A stretch of DNA of 64,000 nt from Paracoccaceae bacterium (GTDB lineage: Bacteria; Pseudomonadota; Alphaproteobacteria; Rhodobacterales; Rhodobacteraceae), in contig SBGD01000083.1 in assembly GCA_006226775.1 (NCBI GenBank), positions 21,586 to 85,585 on the forward strand, in the 5' to 3' direction. The notes beneath the pieces were generated by a model. The model did no database searches and was not told the DNA's origin. It was given only the letters and a program-made list of their open reading frames with translations. Position 1 is the first letter of the stretch. Each line of letters starts with the position of its first letter. Shown piece after piece: positions 8,046 to 17,014 of the stretch. A program made the position numbers and the translations under genes.

Positions 8046-8872
8046 CGCTCGATATCGCGCACCTGCGTAGCTGGATCGGCCGCGAAGAGACCGACAGCGA
8101 AGTGCTGACCGAGACCAGGGCGCGCCAGTTCAACGCCACGCTCGACCGCACCTCGCCCACCGCGCCGGGCGCCGAGGCGCCGCTGCTGATCCACCTCTGC
8201 CTCGCCCAACCGATCGCGCCGATGTCGGCGCTGGGCCGCGACGGCCACCCGGCGCTGGGCGGCTTCCTGCCGCCGGTGCCCCTGCCGCGCCGGATGTGGG
8301 CCGGCGGCGCCTTCACCTTCCACGCGCCGATCCGCATCGGCGCCACCGTTTCCCGGCGCTCCACCATCACCGATGTCCAGGTCAAGCAGGGCCGCACCGG
8401 CGCGCTCTGTTTCGTCACCGTCACCCACGAGGTCACCAGCGACGGCACGGCGGCACTCACCGAACGCCAGGACATCGTCTACCGCGAGGCCACGGCAGCG
8501 GCGAAATCCGAGCCCCCCGCAGCACCGCCGGGCGCGCATCGCCGCAGCCTAACGCCCACGCCGACCCTGCTCTTTCGCTACTCCGCGCTCACCTTCAATG
8601 GCCACCGCATCCACTACGACAGGCCTTTCGCCACCGGTGTCGAAGGCTATCCCGGCCTCATCGTCCATGGCCCCTTGCAGGCCACGCTGCTCTGTCACCA
8701 TGCGCAGGAGATCCGGGGACGACCGCCGAAGCACTTCCGCTTCCGCAGTCTCTCGCCGCTCTACGACGACGCCGATGTCACGCTGAACGCCGAGGACACG
8801 CCCGGGGGCCTGCGCCTCTGGACCGCCCGTCCCGACGGCCCGGTCGCAATGGAGGCCACCGCGGCGTTCTGA
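8042..8872 (+). CDS. FAS1-like (HTD2/MaoC-type) acyl-CoA dehydratase/hydratase
   Basis: 276 aa double-hot-dog protein. The N-terminal half carries the FAS1-like dehydratase region (LGGFLPPVPLPRRMWAGGAFTFHAPIRIG). The C-terminal half has the MaoC-type catalytic stretch FRYSALTFNGHRIHYDRPFA and GLIVHGPLQATLL. This architecture includes HTD2 3-hydroxyacyl-thioester dehydratases, mesaconyl-C4-CoA hydratase and itaconyl-CoA hydratase. It starts at the ATGA overlap with the CoA transferase. With its two partners it forms a complete dehydrogenate, transfer-CoA, hydrate module. Confidence 0.85.
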   Translation: MTLDIAHLRSWIGREETDSEVLTETRARQFNATLDRTSPTAPGAEAPLLIHLCLAQPIAPMSALGRDGHPALGGFLPPVPLPRRMWAGGAFTFHAPIRIGATVSRRSTITDVQVKQGRTGALCFVTVTHEVTSDGTAALTERQDIVYREATAAAKSEPPAAPPGAHRRSLTPTPTLLFRYSALTFNGHRIHYDRPFATGVEGYPGLIVHGPLQATLLCHHAQEIRGRPPKHFRFRSLSPLYDDADVTLNAEDTPGGLRLWTARPDGPVAMEATAAF

Positions 8873-8881
8873 GCCCGCCCG

Positions 8882-8942
8882 CCCCGGACCTGATCCGGGG
8901 CCTCCACGTCAACCCATGAGGTCCCGGATCAGGTCCGGGACG
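8882..8942. repeat. REP-like paired palindrome
   Basis: CCCCGGACCTGATCCGGGG is followed after about 16 nt by an inverted copy (GTCCCGGATCAGGTCCGGGAC); each arm is itself a hairpin and the two arms pair with each other. It lies between two convergent genes and may act as a terminator. Same family as the elements at 23218, 38850, 45519 and 58215. Confidence 0.85.
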
Positions 8943-8984
8943 CGGTGGGGCAAGCGGCAACCGCCGGGTCGGGACGCCTGCCGC

Positions 8985-10670
8985 TCACACCTCGTCAGGG
9001 AAATGCTTCATCACCAGCCGGATCGGGTTCGGCGCCGCCTGGCCCAACCCGCAGATCGAAGCATCCGCCATCGCCTGGCAGACCTCCTCCAGCAGCCCCT
9101 GGTCCCAGTGCTTGGCCTGCATCAGCTTGACCGCCTTCTCGCAGCCCACCCGGCAGGGCGTGCATTGCCCGCAGCTTTCGTCCTCGAAGAACCGCAGCAT
9201 GTTGAGCGCCGCGTCGCGCGCCGAATCCTGGTCCGACAGCACAACCACCGCCGCCGAGCCGATGAAGCTGTCGTGTGGCTGCAAGGTGTCGAAATCCAGC
9301 GGCAGATCCGCCATGGTCGCGGGCAGCAGCCCCGAGGAGGGCCCGCCCGGCTGATAGGCCTTGAAGACATGGCCGTCGCGCATCCCGCCCGCCGCGTCGA
9401 TGATGTCGGTGATCGTCGAGCCCGCCGGCAACAGATGCACCCCGGGGTTTTTCACCCGCCCGGAGACCGAATAGGAGCGCAGCCCCTTGCGGCCATTCTT
9501 CTCGACCCCCGAGAGGATCTCCGGCCCCTCGCGGCAGACCTTCGCCACCCAGTGCAGCGTCTCGACATTATGCACCAGCGTGGGCCGGCCAAAGACGCCG
9601 ACCTGCGCCACATAGGGCGGACGGTGCCGCGGAATGCCGCGCTTGCCCTCGATCGATTCGATCATCGCGCTCTCTTCGCCGCAGATATAGGCCCCGGCCC
9701 CGCGCCGCAGGTCGATGTAGCCCTTACCCACAAGACCTTCGCCTTCCAGAGCCTTGATTTCGCGTCGCAAAATCTCCAGCACCGCAGGATACTCGTCGCG
9801 CATGTAGATGAAACAGGTCTCGGCCTCGACCGCCCAGGCCGCAATCAGCATTCCTTCAAGGAAAACATGCGGTTCCCGCTCGAGGTGAAAGCGATCCTTG
9901 AAGGTACCCGGCTCGCCCTCATCACCATTCACCGCGAGATAGCGCGGGCCCTCTTCCGCGCGCACGAAGCCCCATTTCTTGCCCGAGGGAAAGCCCGCGC
10001 CGCCAAGCCCGCGCAGGCCCGAGGCCAGCACCTTGTCCTGCACCGCCTCCCAGTCGCCCTCCGCGCGCAAAGCCTCGAGCACGGTATAGCCGCCACCCTC
10101 ACGATAGGCTGCAAACCCCTGGTAATCCGGGATTTTCGGATGGGTGTCCCCGGCGTAAATCGCCGCCTTCACCTTGGCCACATCGGCGTGATCGATATGG
10201 TTGTGCCCCAGTTCCAGCACCGGCGCGGTATCGCAGCGCCCCATGCAGGGCGCGCGCAGCACCCGCACCTGCGCGGGGTCGAGCCCCTCGCTCAGCGCTT
10301 CGCGCAATTGCTCGGCCCCGGCCAATTCGCACGACAGCGAGTCGCAGACCCGGATGGTCAGCGCGGGCGGCGGGGTGTCGCCTTCGCGCAGGGGGTCGAA
10401 ATGGGCGTAGAATGTCGCCACCTCCCAGACCTCGGCCATGGGCAGGCGCATCTCTTCGCAAAGCGCGCGCAGGTGGCGCGCCGCAAGATGGCCGTGCGCG
10501 TGCTGGATCAGGTGCAGGAACTCGATCAGCAGGTCGCGGCGCCGCGGACGGTCGCCCAGCAGCGCACGAACCTCCTCCAGCGCACCATCCTCGAACTGGC
10601 GGCCTTTCGGCGTGTGGCGGCCCTTGCCCTTGCCGGATTTCCAGACGCCCTTGCGTTCGTCGAGTGCCAT
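8985..10670 (-). CDS. Fused NuoE-NuoF flavoprotein (formate dehydrogenase beta-type diaphorase subunit)
   Basis: 561 aa. Residues about 30-150 form a NuoE/FdsG thioredoxin-like [2Fe-2S] domain (CDSLSCELAG, then CMGRCDTAP). The rest is NuoF/FdsB: NADH/FMN-binding GLRGLGGAGFPSGKKWGF, GDEGEPGTFKDR, GAYICGEESAMIESIEGKRG, and a C-terminal [4Fe-4S] motif CGQCTPC. Such gamma-beta fusions serve as the NAD-reducing subunit of Mo/W formate dehydrogenases (FDH1 type). The catalytic alpha subunit is not in this window on either side, so the gene is an orphan here. The start at 10670 has GAGGAGG; the longer ORF start lacks one. Confidence 0.85.
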   Translation of the reverse strand: MALDERKGVWKSGKGKGRHTPKGRQFEDGALEEVRALLGDRPRRRDLLIEFLHLIQHAHGHLAARHLRALCEEMRLPMAEVWEVATFYAHFDPLREGDTPPPALTIRVCDSLSCELAGAEQLREALSEGLDPAQVRVLRAPCMGRCDTAPVLELGHNHIDHADVAKVKAAIYAGDTHPKIPDYQGFAAYREGGGYTVLEALRAEGDWEAVQDKVLASGLRGLGGAGFPSGKKWGFVRAEEGPRYLAVNGDEGEPGTFKDRFHLEREPHVFLEGMLIAAWAVEAETCFIYMRDEYPAVLEILRREIKALEGEGLVGKGYIDLRRGAGAYICGEESAMIESIEGKRGIPRHRPPYVAQVGVFGRPTLVHNVETLHWVAKVCREGPEILSGVEKNGRKGLRSYSVSGRVKNPGVHLLPAGSTITDIIDAAGGMRDGHVFKAYQPGGPSSGLLPATMADLPLDFDTLQPHDSFIGSAAVVVLSDQDSARDAALNMLRFFEDESCGQCTPCRVGCEKAVKLMQAKHWDQGLLEEVCQAMADASICGLGQAAPNPIRLVMKHFPDEV

Positions 10671-10848
10671 GTCGGGTTCCTCCTCAATTGGCCGCGACAT
10701 TAGGCGGCGCACGTGCCGGGTGCGAGGCCAAATGCGACGCCCGGCGCGCCAATCGCGTTGCATCCCGTGCCGATCTGTCGCCGATTTGCCCTATCGGAAA
10801 CCAAATCTTAGCTTATGCACCCTACGACTCAGGACAAGAGAGCTTCAA

Positions 10849-11868
10849 GTGATCCGTTTTGCCGCCGCCACACTTGCCCCTGTCGTGCTGCTCGCGCTCG
10901 GCGCGTTGAGCGGCGGGTTCTGGATCTGGGCGGCGCTGGGCTACATGACGCTGCTGGTCTTCGGGCTGGACCGGTTGCGCGCGCTGGCCGCCCCCGGCGA
11001 TCCGGGGGCCGAGTTTCCCGCGGGCACGGGGCTGTCGCTGGCGCTCGGGCTGCTGCATTTTCCACTGCTGGCGCTGGCGGTCTGGCTGGTGGCGGGGGAA
11101 AGCGGCGCGCCCTGGCCGGCGCGGTTGGCGGGGTTTTTCGCCTTCGGGCTGTTCTTCGGCCAGGTGAGCAACTCGAACGCGCACGAGTTGATCCACCGCG
11201 CCGACCGCAACCTGCGGCGGCTGGGCGTGGCGGTCTATGCCTCGGTGCTCTATGGCCACCATGCCTCGGCCCATCGGCTGGTGCATCACGTGCATGTGGC
11301 CACCCGCAAGGACCCCAATTCGCCGCGCCCGGGCGAAAGCTACTACCGTTTCGCCCTGCGCGCCCTGCGCGGCGAATACCGCGCCGGCAAGGCGGCCGAA
11401 ACCGCGCGCCGCCAGGGCCGCCGCAGGACCGGGCTGCATCCCTACAGGGTCCATGCGCTGATCAGCCTGGCCAGCCTGACCTCGGCGGCGCTGATCGGCG
11501 GGCTGGCGGGGGTGGGCGCACTGGTGGCGCTTGCCGTCTATGCGCAGGCGCAACTTCTGGTGTCGGATTACGTCCAGCACTACGGGCTGACCCGCGCCCT
11601 CGATGCCGCGGGCAAGCCCGAGCCCTGCGGCCCGCAGCACAGCTGGAACGCGCCGCATTGGTATTCCTCGGCGCTGATGCTGAACGCGCCGCGCCATTCC
11701 GATCACCACATCCGCCCCGGGGTCGAGTATCCCGGGCTGAAACTGAGCGAGGACGACATGCCGATCCTGCCCCATTCGCTGCCGGTGATGGCGCTGATCG
11801 CGCTCTGGCCGCGCCGGTGGCGGGCGCTGATGGACCCGCGCGCGGCGCGCTGGCAAGGCCCCGCCTGA
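10849..11868 (+). CDS. alkB: AlkB-type membrane di-iron alkane 1-monooxygenase
   Basis: 339 aa integral membrane hydroxylase. The three His clusters of the AlkB/XylM/desaturase superfamily are present: NAHELIHR, HRLVHHVHVATRKD, and NAPRHSDHHIRPG, with several hydrophobic TM pairs (N-terminal LAPVVLLALGALSG... and ALGLLHFPLLALAVWLV). Members hydroxylate the terminal carbon of n-alkanes using rubredoxin as electron donor; no rubredoxin is nearby. The start is GTG at 10849 after a weak GAGAG site; the ORF-track start runs into the divergent gene. It is divergent from the NuoEF-like gene across about 180 bp. Confidence 0.88.
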   Translation: MIRFAAATLAPVVLLALGALSGGFWIWAALGYMTLLVFGLDRLRALAAPGDPGAEFPAGTGLSLALGLLHFPLLALAVWLVAGESGAPWPARLAGFFAFGLFFGQVSNSNAHELIHRADRNLRRLGVAVYASVLYGHHASAHRLVHHVHVATRKDPNSPRPGESYYRFALRALRGEYRAGKAAETARRQGRRRTGLHPYRVHALISLASLTSAALIGGLAGVGALVALAVYAQAQLLVSDYVQHYGLTRALDAAGKPEPCGPQHSWNAPHWYSSALMLNAPRHSDHHIRPGVEYPGLKLSEDDMPILPHSLPVMALIALWPRRWRALMDPRAARWQGPA

Positions 11869-11929
11869 TGCCCCGCCCCCGCGGATTTGTGACTTGCCCC
11901 CCGGGGCGCGCATCTGCCAGAGTTGCGCC

Positions 11930-12349
11930 ATGATCAGACATTGCCGGTTTTCACTGGGCCTGTTTTCGCTGGCCGCCCTCGTCCTCACCGCCCCCGCCGC
12001 GCTGGCCCAGATGTCGGCGGCGGAATTCGAGTCCTATGTCACCGGAAAGACGCTCTATTTCGGCTCGAACGGGCGCGAATACGGGGTCGAGGAATACCGC
12101 GCGGATCGCCGCGTGCGCTGGTCCTTCCTCGACGGGCGCTGCCGCGACGGCATCTGGTACGAGGACGATCGCGGCATGATCTGCTTCGTCTACGAGGACA
12201 CCCCCGACCCGCAATGCTGGACCTTCCGGCGCAGCCCCGGCGGCGGGTTGCTGGCGCGGTTCGAGGATGACCCCGAAGGCACGCTGCTCTACGAGGCCAA
12301 CCAGAACGAAGAGCCGATGATGTGCCTCGGTCCCGAGATCGGCGTCTGA
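11930..12349 (+). CDS. Hypothetical secreted protein
   Basis: 139 aa with a clear Sec signal peptide (RFSLGLFSLAALVLTAPAALA, cleavage near residue 27). The mature part is acidic with several Trp and Tyr and four Cys (DGRCRDG, MICF, QCW, MCLG), suggesting a small disulfide-bonded periplasmic domain. I do not recognise a characterised family. The start at 11930 sits right before the signal peptide. It lies convergent to the hydrolase gene. Confidence 0.7.
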   Translation: MIRHCRFSLGLFSLAALVLTAPAALAQMSAAEFESYVTGKTLYFGSNGREYGVEEYRADRRVRWSFLDGRCRDGIWYEDDRGMICFVYEDTPDPQCWTFRRSPGGGLLARFEDDPEGTLLYEANQNEEPMMCLGPEIGV

Positions 12350-12380
12350 GCGGCGCTTTTATCCAAGCCTTGCCAGGCGC

Positions 12381-13133
12381 TTAGCCCTGCGCCCGCCGGA
12401 TGACCGTGGCGATGGCCTCGGCAATCATCGGCAGGCAGTCGGGCGCGGAAAAGCTGTGATCGGCACCTTTCAGCAAGCTCAGCGCCATGTCGGGGCACTC
12501 CGCGTGATCGAGCAGGCGCAGGGCGGTGTCGCGGCTGACGGCATTGTCCTCGGTCCCCTGCAGGCAGCGCACCGGGAAGGGCAGGTTCAGGGCCGAGCGC
12601 AGCACGAGGTGCTTGCGCCCGTCCTCGATCAACCGGCGGGTGACGCGGTAGGGTTCGCCATAGTCCGAGGGCATGTCGTAGTAGCCCTGCTCGGTGACCT
12701 GCGCCTTTTGCGCCTCGGTGAAGCCGGCCCAGAAGCCGTCTTCGGTGAAATCCGGCGCCGCGGCGATGGTGACAAGGCCCGCGACCGTCCCGAGCCTTTG
12801 GCACATCAGCAGCGCGATCCAGCCGCCCATGGACGAGCCCACCAACACCAGCGGCCCGTCGCAGGTGGCGCGGATCACCGCCTCGGCATCCTCGGCCCAG
12901 TCGCCGATGCAGCCCTCCTCGAAGGCGCCGGAGCTTGCGCCATGGCCGGAGTAGTCGAACCGCAGGAAGGCGCGGCCCTCGGCCCGGCAGTGGTCTTCCA
13001 GCCAGATGGCCTTGGTGCCCGTCATGTCGGACTTGTAGCCGCCGAGGAAGACGACGGTGGGGCCCGTGCCATCGGTCTTGTGATAGGCGATGCGGCGGTT
13101 GCTGGGGGTGTCGAGGGTTTGCGGCGTGGTCAT
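12381..13133 (-). CDS. Alpha/beta hydrolase (carboxylesterase-like)
   Basis: 250 aa single-domain alpha/beta hydrolase. The nucleophile elbow GSSMGG, an oxyanion-loop region VVFLGGYKSDM, FRFDYSGHGASSG, an acid-residue strand RCLQGTEDNAV and the catalytic His in LKGADHSFS are all present. Similar proteins act as short-chain esterases or acyl thioesterases. The start at 13133 was preferred over the 500-codon ORF because the family N-terminus (NRRIAYHKTDG) follows it. Separated by 92 bp from the MFS gene upstream on the same strand. Confidence 0.85.
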   Translation of the reverse strand: MTTPQTLDTPSNRRIAYHKTDGTGPTVVFLGGYKSDMTGTKAIWLEDHCRAEGRAFLRFDYSGHGASSGAFEEGCIGDWAEDAEAVIRATCDGPLVLVGSSMGGWIALLMCQRLGTVAGLVTIAAAPDFTEDGFWAGFTEAQKAQVTEQGYYDMPSDYGEPYRVTRRLIEDGRKHLVLRSALNLPFPVRCLQGTEDNAVSRDTALRLLDHAECPDMALSLLKGADHSFSAPDCLPMIAEAIATVIRRAQG

Positions 13134-13225
13134 GGCGGCTCCGGTTCTGGTCGGCGCGATATTGGCCGGGGTCGCGGCCAAGCGCAACGGCAGCCGTGCG
13201 TCGCGCTTGAGGCCGCCGGCCCGGC

Positions 13226-14467
13226 TCAGGCGTCCTGCTCCACTTCGTCGAGGCCCAGCGCCACCACGCTGGCCCCGAGGCAAAGCCCGGCGAACCCGAT
13301 CAGCGCCGCCGAGGGCCCGATCAGGGCCGCCGCCCCGCCCAGCGCGCCCGCCACCAGCAAGAGCGTGCCAATCGCGGTATTGGCCAGCGCGGCATAACTC
13401 GCGCGCTTGTCCTCGGGCGACATGTCCACCAGGTAGGTCGAGCGGCCCTGGCGCACCCCGTGATAGGCCAGCATCAGGATGAAAAGCGCCAGCGGGATCG
13501 CCCAGAGGGTCTGGGCGAGGCCCAGCGCCGCCGCGCCGACCGCGCCCAGCATGGCCACGGCGCCGATCAGCCCGGTGAGGATCAGCACCCGGCGGCTGGA
13601 GCGGTCGGCCAGCCGGCCCCAGAGGTAGGAGCTGAGAAACGAGGCGGCGGCCGAAACCAGCACCAGCACCCCCAGCCGGTCGAGCGCGAGGCCACCCGAG
13701 CGGCTGGCCAGCAGCACCAGGTAGGGCGGCGCCAGCGCGGTCGGCACCAGCATCCCGCGCACGAGGATGAAGCGCTGCAATTGACCGTCCTGCCAGAGCG
13801 GCGAAAGATCGGGGCGGGTGTCCTTTTCGGGCCTGCTCGGCTCTTCCTCGAGACGCGCCAGCACCGCCGCGGCCAGCACCCACAGACAGGCGGCCAGCGC
13901 GATGGCCGCGATCACCGCCGCCTCGTTGCGCAGCACCCCGGCCAGCAGCAACAGCCCCAGCAGGATCACCCCCGCCGAGGCGACGCTGCCCGCCGCGCCG
14001 GTGACGCTGCCGCGGCGCGATTTGCCGATGGTCTTGCCCAGGATGTCCTTGTAGCTGACCGAACAGGCGGCGCGCGACAGCGCCAGCCCGGCCAGCGCGC
14101 CGCAGATCGCAACCCCCGCCGCCCGGCCCTCCAGCGTCAGCGCCACCAGCACGATCAGCGCGGCGAACGCGCCCTGCCCCAGCGCGCCCGCGACCCAGAA
14201 GGTCTTGCGCAGGCGCATCCGGCGCAGCCAGCCCGACAGCAGGATCTGCGGCAAGAGCGCCCCGGCCTCGCGGATCGGCACCAGCAGCCCCACCAGCGCC
14301 GCGGGCACCCCCAGCGAGGTGGCAAGCCAGGACAGGATCAGCTTGGGATCGATCAGCCCGTCAGACAGTTTCGAGGCGGTCAGCGCAAGGATGTGACGCA
14401 TGCCGTTGCGGGCCTCGCGGGCATCGGTGGGCGCACCGGAAATGCGGGTGAACAGGTGGGTGGACAA
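13226..14467 (-). CDS. Major facilitator superfamily transporter
   Basis: 413 aa, 12 hydrophobic segments expected. The cytosolic loop after TM2 (GWLRRMRLRKTFWVAG) and the equivalent in the second half (SYLWGRLADRSSRRVLIL) match the duplicated MFS motif A. Substrate unknown. The start codon is TTG, supported by GGGGAG 8 nt upstream; a later ATG (MRHILALTASKL) is the alternative. A twin-hairpin repeat lies between it and the divergent thrS. Confidence 0.8.
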   Translation of the reverse strand: MSTHLFTRISGAPTDAREARNGMRHILALTASKLSDGLIDPKLILSWLATSLGVPAALVGLLVPIREAGALLPQILLSGWLRRMRLRKTFWVAGALGQGAFAALIVLVALTLEGRAAGVAICGALAGLALSRAACSVSYKDILGKTIGKSRRGSVTGAAGSVASAGVILLGLLLLAGVLRNEAAVIAAIALAACLWVLAAAVLARLEEEPSRPEKDTRPDLSPLWQDGQLQRFILVRGMLVPTALAPPYLVLLASRSGGLALDRLGVLVLVSAAASFLSSYLWGRLADRSSRRVLILTGLIGAVAMLGAVGAAALGLAQTLWAIPLALFILMLAYHGVRQGRSTYLVDMSPEDKRASYAALANTAIGTLLLVAGALGGAAALIGPSAALIGFAGLCLGASVVALGLDEVEQDA

Positions 14468-14537
14468 GTGGCGGGCTCCCCGTGGCGTGATGCAGCAACG
14501 ATAGGGCGCGGGCGGGCGGGATCAATTCGGGCGGGCA

Positions 14538-14579
14538 CCGATCTGTCAACAGATCGGCACCGATCCATCGATGGATCGG
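14538..14579. repeat. Twin-hairpin repeat, copy 3
   Basis: CCGATCTGTCAACAGATCGG then CCGATCCATCGATGGATCGG, 2 nt apart. In the first hairpin a C-to-T change in one arm is matched by G-to-A in the other relative to copies 1 and 2, keeping the stem. It sits 100 bp before thrS. Confidence 0.92.
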
Positions 14580-14678
14580 CCCCCGGGGGTTGACACGCGC
14601 CGCCCCGCGCGCGAAGGGAAGCGACCACATACCCGCAACCGGGCGTTCTGTAGGCGCCAAACCGACGAGGAGGCCGAT

Positions 14679-16691
14679 ATGGCACAAATCTCCCTGACTT
14701 TTCCCGACGGCAATTCCCGCTCTTTCGAGGCGGGTGTCACCCCTGCGGATGTGGCCTCCGAGATCTCGAAATCGCTCGCCAAGAAGGCCATTTCGGCCAA
14801 TGTGAACGGCGCGCATTGGGATCTGCAGTGGCCCATCGTTGAAGATGCGCAGATCGCCATCAACACCATGAAGGACGATGCCCCGGCGCTGGAACTGATC
14901 CGCCATGACCTTGCCCATATCATGGCCCGCGCGGTGCAGGAGATCTGGCCCGACGTGAAGGTCACCATCGGCCCGGTGATCGAGAACGGCTGGTACTACG
15001 ATTTCGACCGGCAGGAGCCTTTCACGCCCGAGGATCTGGGCGAGATCGAAAAGAAGATGCGCGAGATCATCAACAAGCGCGACGCGGTGCGCACCGAGGT
15101 CTGGGACCGCGACCGGGCAATCGCGCATTACGAGGCCAATGGCGAGCCCTACAAGGTGGAACTGATCAACGCGATCCCCGACGATGGCCAGCCGATCCGC
15201 ATGTACTGGCACGGCGACTGGCAGGATCTCTGCCGCGGCCCGCACCTGCAGCATACCGGCCAGGTGCCCGCCGATGCCTTCAAGCTGATGCGCGTCTCGG
15301 GCGCCTATTGGCGCGGGGACAGCAGGAACGCCCAGTTGCAGCGGATCTACGGCGTGGCCTTCCAGAACAAGGAAGACCTGCGCAAGTATCTCAACTTCCT
15401 CGAAGAGGCCGAGAAGCGCGATCACCGCCGCCTGGGCCGCGAGATGGACCTGTTTCACATGCAGGAGGAAGCCCCGGGCCAGGTGTTCTGGCACCCCAAC
15501 GGCTGGACAATCTACACCCAGCTTCAGGACTACATGCGCCGCAAGCAGCGCGCCGGCGGGTACAAGGAGATCAACACGCCGCAGGTGGTCGACCGCAAGC
15601 TCTGGGAGGCCTCGGGCCACTGGGAGAAATACCAGCACCACATGTTCCTCGTCGAGGTGGATGAAAGCCGCGATGGCGAAAACGACGATGCGGCGGTCAA
15701 GGACAAATCCCAGACCCGGATCAATGCGCTGAAACCGATGAACTGCCCCTGCCATGTGCAGGTCTTCAACCAGGGGCTGAAATCCTATCGCGACCTGCCC
15801 TTGCGGCTGGCCGAGTTCGGGTCCTGCGCGCGGTTCGAGCCGTCGGGCGCGCTGCACGGCATCATGCGGGTGCGCGGCTTTACCCAGGACGATGCGCATA
15901 TCTTCTGCACCGAGGCGCAGATCCAGGAGGAATGCGCGCGCTTCATCGATTTCCTCGCCAATATCTATGAAGAGCTGGGCTTTCCCGAATTCGAGATCAA
16001 GTTCGCCACCCGCCCGGAAAAGCGCGTCGGCTCCGATGAAAGCTGGGACTATGTCGAGGGCGCGCTGGAAAGCGCCATCAAGGCGGTGGGCCGCGACTAT
16101 ACGCTCGAGCCCGGCGATGGCGCCTTTTACGGCCCCAAGCTCGACTTCTACCTGACCGACGCGATCGGCCGGGTCTGGCAATGCGGCACCTTCCAGGTCG
16201 ATCCGAACCTGCCCGAGCGGTTGGGGGCGACTTACATCGGCGCGGATGGCGACAAGCACCGGCCCTTCATGCTGCACCGCGCCTGCCTTGGCAGCTTCGA
16301 GCGGTTCGTCGGCATCCTGATCGAGAACTGGGAAGGCAAGCTGCCCTTCTGGCTGGCGCCGCGGCAGGTGGTGGTGGCCTCGATCGTCTCGGATGCCGAT
16401 GATTATGTCGCCGAGGTGGTCAGCGCTTTGCAGGCGCGCGGCGTGCGGGCCGAGGCGGATGTGCGCAACGAGAAGATCAACTACAAGGTGCGCGAGCATT
16501 CGATGGGCAAGGTCCCGGTGATCCTCGCCATCGGCGCGCGCGAGGTCGAGGAACGGACGGTCACCGTGCGGCGGCTGGGCCAGAAACAGACCCAGGTGGT
16601 GGCGCTGGACGCGATCCTGGCCGAGCTGGGCCAGGGTGCCCTGCCCCCGGATCTGGGCGGTCCGGGTGCGGCGGATGCGGATGCGGCCTGA
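14679..16691 (+). CDS. thrS: Threonyl-tRNA synthetase
   Basis: 670 aa. An N-terminal TGS domain ([20 protein letters not shown]), the second additional editing domain with [24 protein letters not shown] and CRGPHL, the class II catalytic core ([45 protein letters not shown]) and the C-terminal anticodon-binding domain (VVVASI...[18 protein letters not shown]). It charges tRNA-Thr and clears mis-charged serine. The ATG at 14679 has GAGGAGG. It is monocistronic, closed by a strong hairpin terminator 100 bp downstream. Confidence 0.97.
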   Translation: MAQISLTFPDGNSRSFEAGVTPADVASEISKSLAKKAISANVNGAHWDLQWPIVEDAQIAINTMKDDAPALELIRHDLAHIMARAVQEIWPDVKVTIGPVIENGWYYDFDRQEPFTPEDLGEIEKKMREIINKRDAVRTEVWDRDRAIAHYEANGEPYKVELINAIPDDGQPIRMYWHGDWQDLCRGPHLQHTGQVPADAFKLMRVSGAYWRGDSRNAQLQRIYGVAFQNKEDLRKYLNFLEEAEKRDHRRLGREMDLFHMQEEAPGQVFWHPNGWTIYTQLQDYMRRKQRAGGYKEINTPQVVDRKLWEASGHWEKYQHHMFLVEVDESRDGENDDAAVKDKSQTRINALKPMNCPCHVQVFNQGLKSYRDLPLRLAEFGSCARFEPSGALHGIMRVRGFTQDDAHIFCTEAQIQEECARFIDFLANIYEELGFPEFEIKFATRPEKRVGSDESWDYVEGALESAIKAVGRDYTLEPGDGAFYGPKLDFYLTDAIGRVWQCGTFQVDPNLPERLGATYIGADGDKHRPFMLHRACLGSFERFVGILIENWEGKLPFWLAPRQVVVASIVSDADDYVAEVVSALQARGVRAEADVRNEKINYKVREHSMGKVPVILAIGAREVEERTVTVRRLGQKQTQVVALDAILAELGQGALPPDLGGPGAADADAA

Positions 16692-16702
16692 GCCGCGCGG
16701 GA

Positions 16703-16773
16703 TTGTAACATCCTGCCGATACGGCGTGATCGGGCGCAGGTTTCGGTCGAATGCTGCGCGACGGTTGTAACAT
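16703..16773 (+). promoter_or_regulatory. Direct repeat TTGTAACATYC, two copies 62 bp apart
   Basis: TTGTAACAT occurs at 16703 and 16765 in the gap between thrS and the bufferin operon, each followed by CC/TCC. Both lie upstream of the thrS terminator hairpin, so they could be promoter elements (-35 of an alternative sigma factor) or regulator half-sites. No matching -10 could be assigned with confidence. Confidence 0.4.
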
Positions 16774-16792
16774 TCCAGCGCGGCAAGGTTAC

Positions 16793-16824
16793 GGGGTGGC
16801 GGAGAGGAACCGCCACCCCTTTCT
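16793..16824 (+). terminator. Rho-independent terminator of thrS
   Basis: Perfect 10-bp stem GGGGTGGCGG / CCGCCACCCC with a 7-nt loop, followed by TTTCT. The T-run is short but the stem is very stable. Confidence 0.75.
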
Positions 16825-16920
16825 GATTCCAAACGGTTTTTTCATGTTTCGTGCCGGGGCGGCCTCACGGGCGGCTGACAGGCGATTACGCATCCGTGAT
16901 CAACGGCTCTGTGAAGTGCT

Positions 16921-16980
16921 TTGGTCCGCACCGCCAGCCTACTCTCGGTATAGCCGCCGCAGGGGCGGTTCAAGGACCAA
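16921..16980 (+). promoter_or_regulatory. Nested inverted repeats in the bufA leader
   Basis: TTGGTCC (16921) pairs with GGACCAA (16974), and inside it ACCGCC (16930) pairs with GGCGGT (16964), giving a 60-nt stem structure that ends 34 nt before the bufA start. It could be a 5'-UTR control element or an attenuator. It is not a tRNA: there is no T or D arm and the length is wrong. Confidence 0.4.
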
Positions 16981-17014
16981 CCACTTGAGATCAAAGACCA
17001 AAAGGGATGTAGAA

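Noticed and set aside
10781-10797. CCGAT-N7-ATCGG dyad before alkB
   Set aside because: Short and compositionally likely in this genome; insufficient to call an operator.
14361-16832. 823-aa minus-strand ORF opposite thrS
   Set aside because: Shadow frame of thrS; it also runs through a repeat and a terminator.
16921-16993. tRNA-like fold ending GGACCAACCA before bufA
   Set aside because: Acceptor-like pairing exists, but the length is 60 nt and there are no D or T arms; treated as a leader stem instead.
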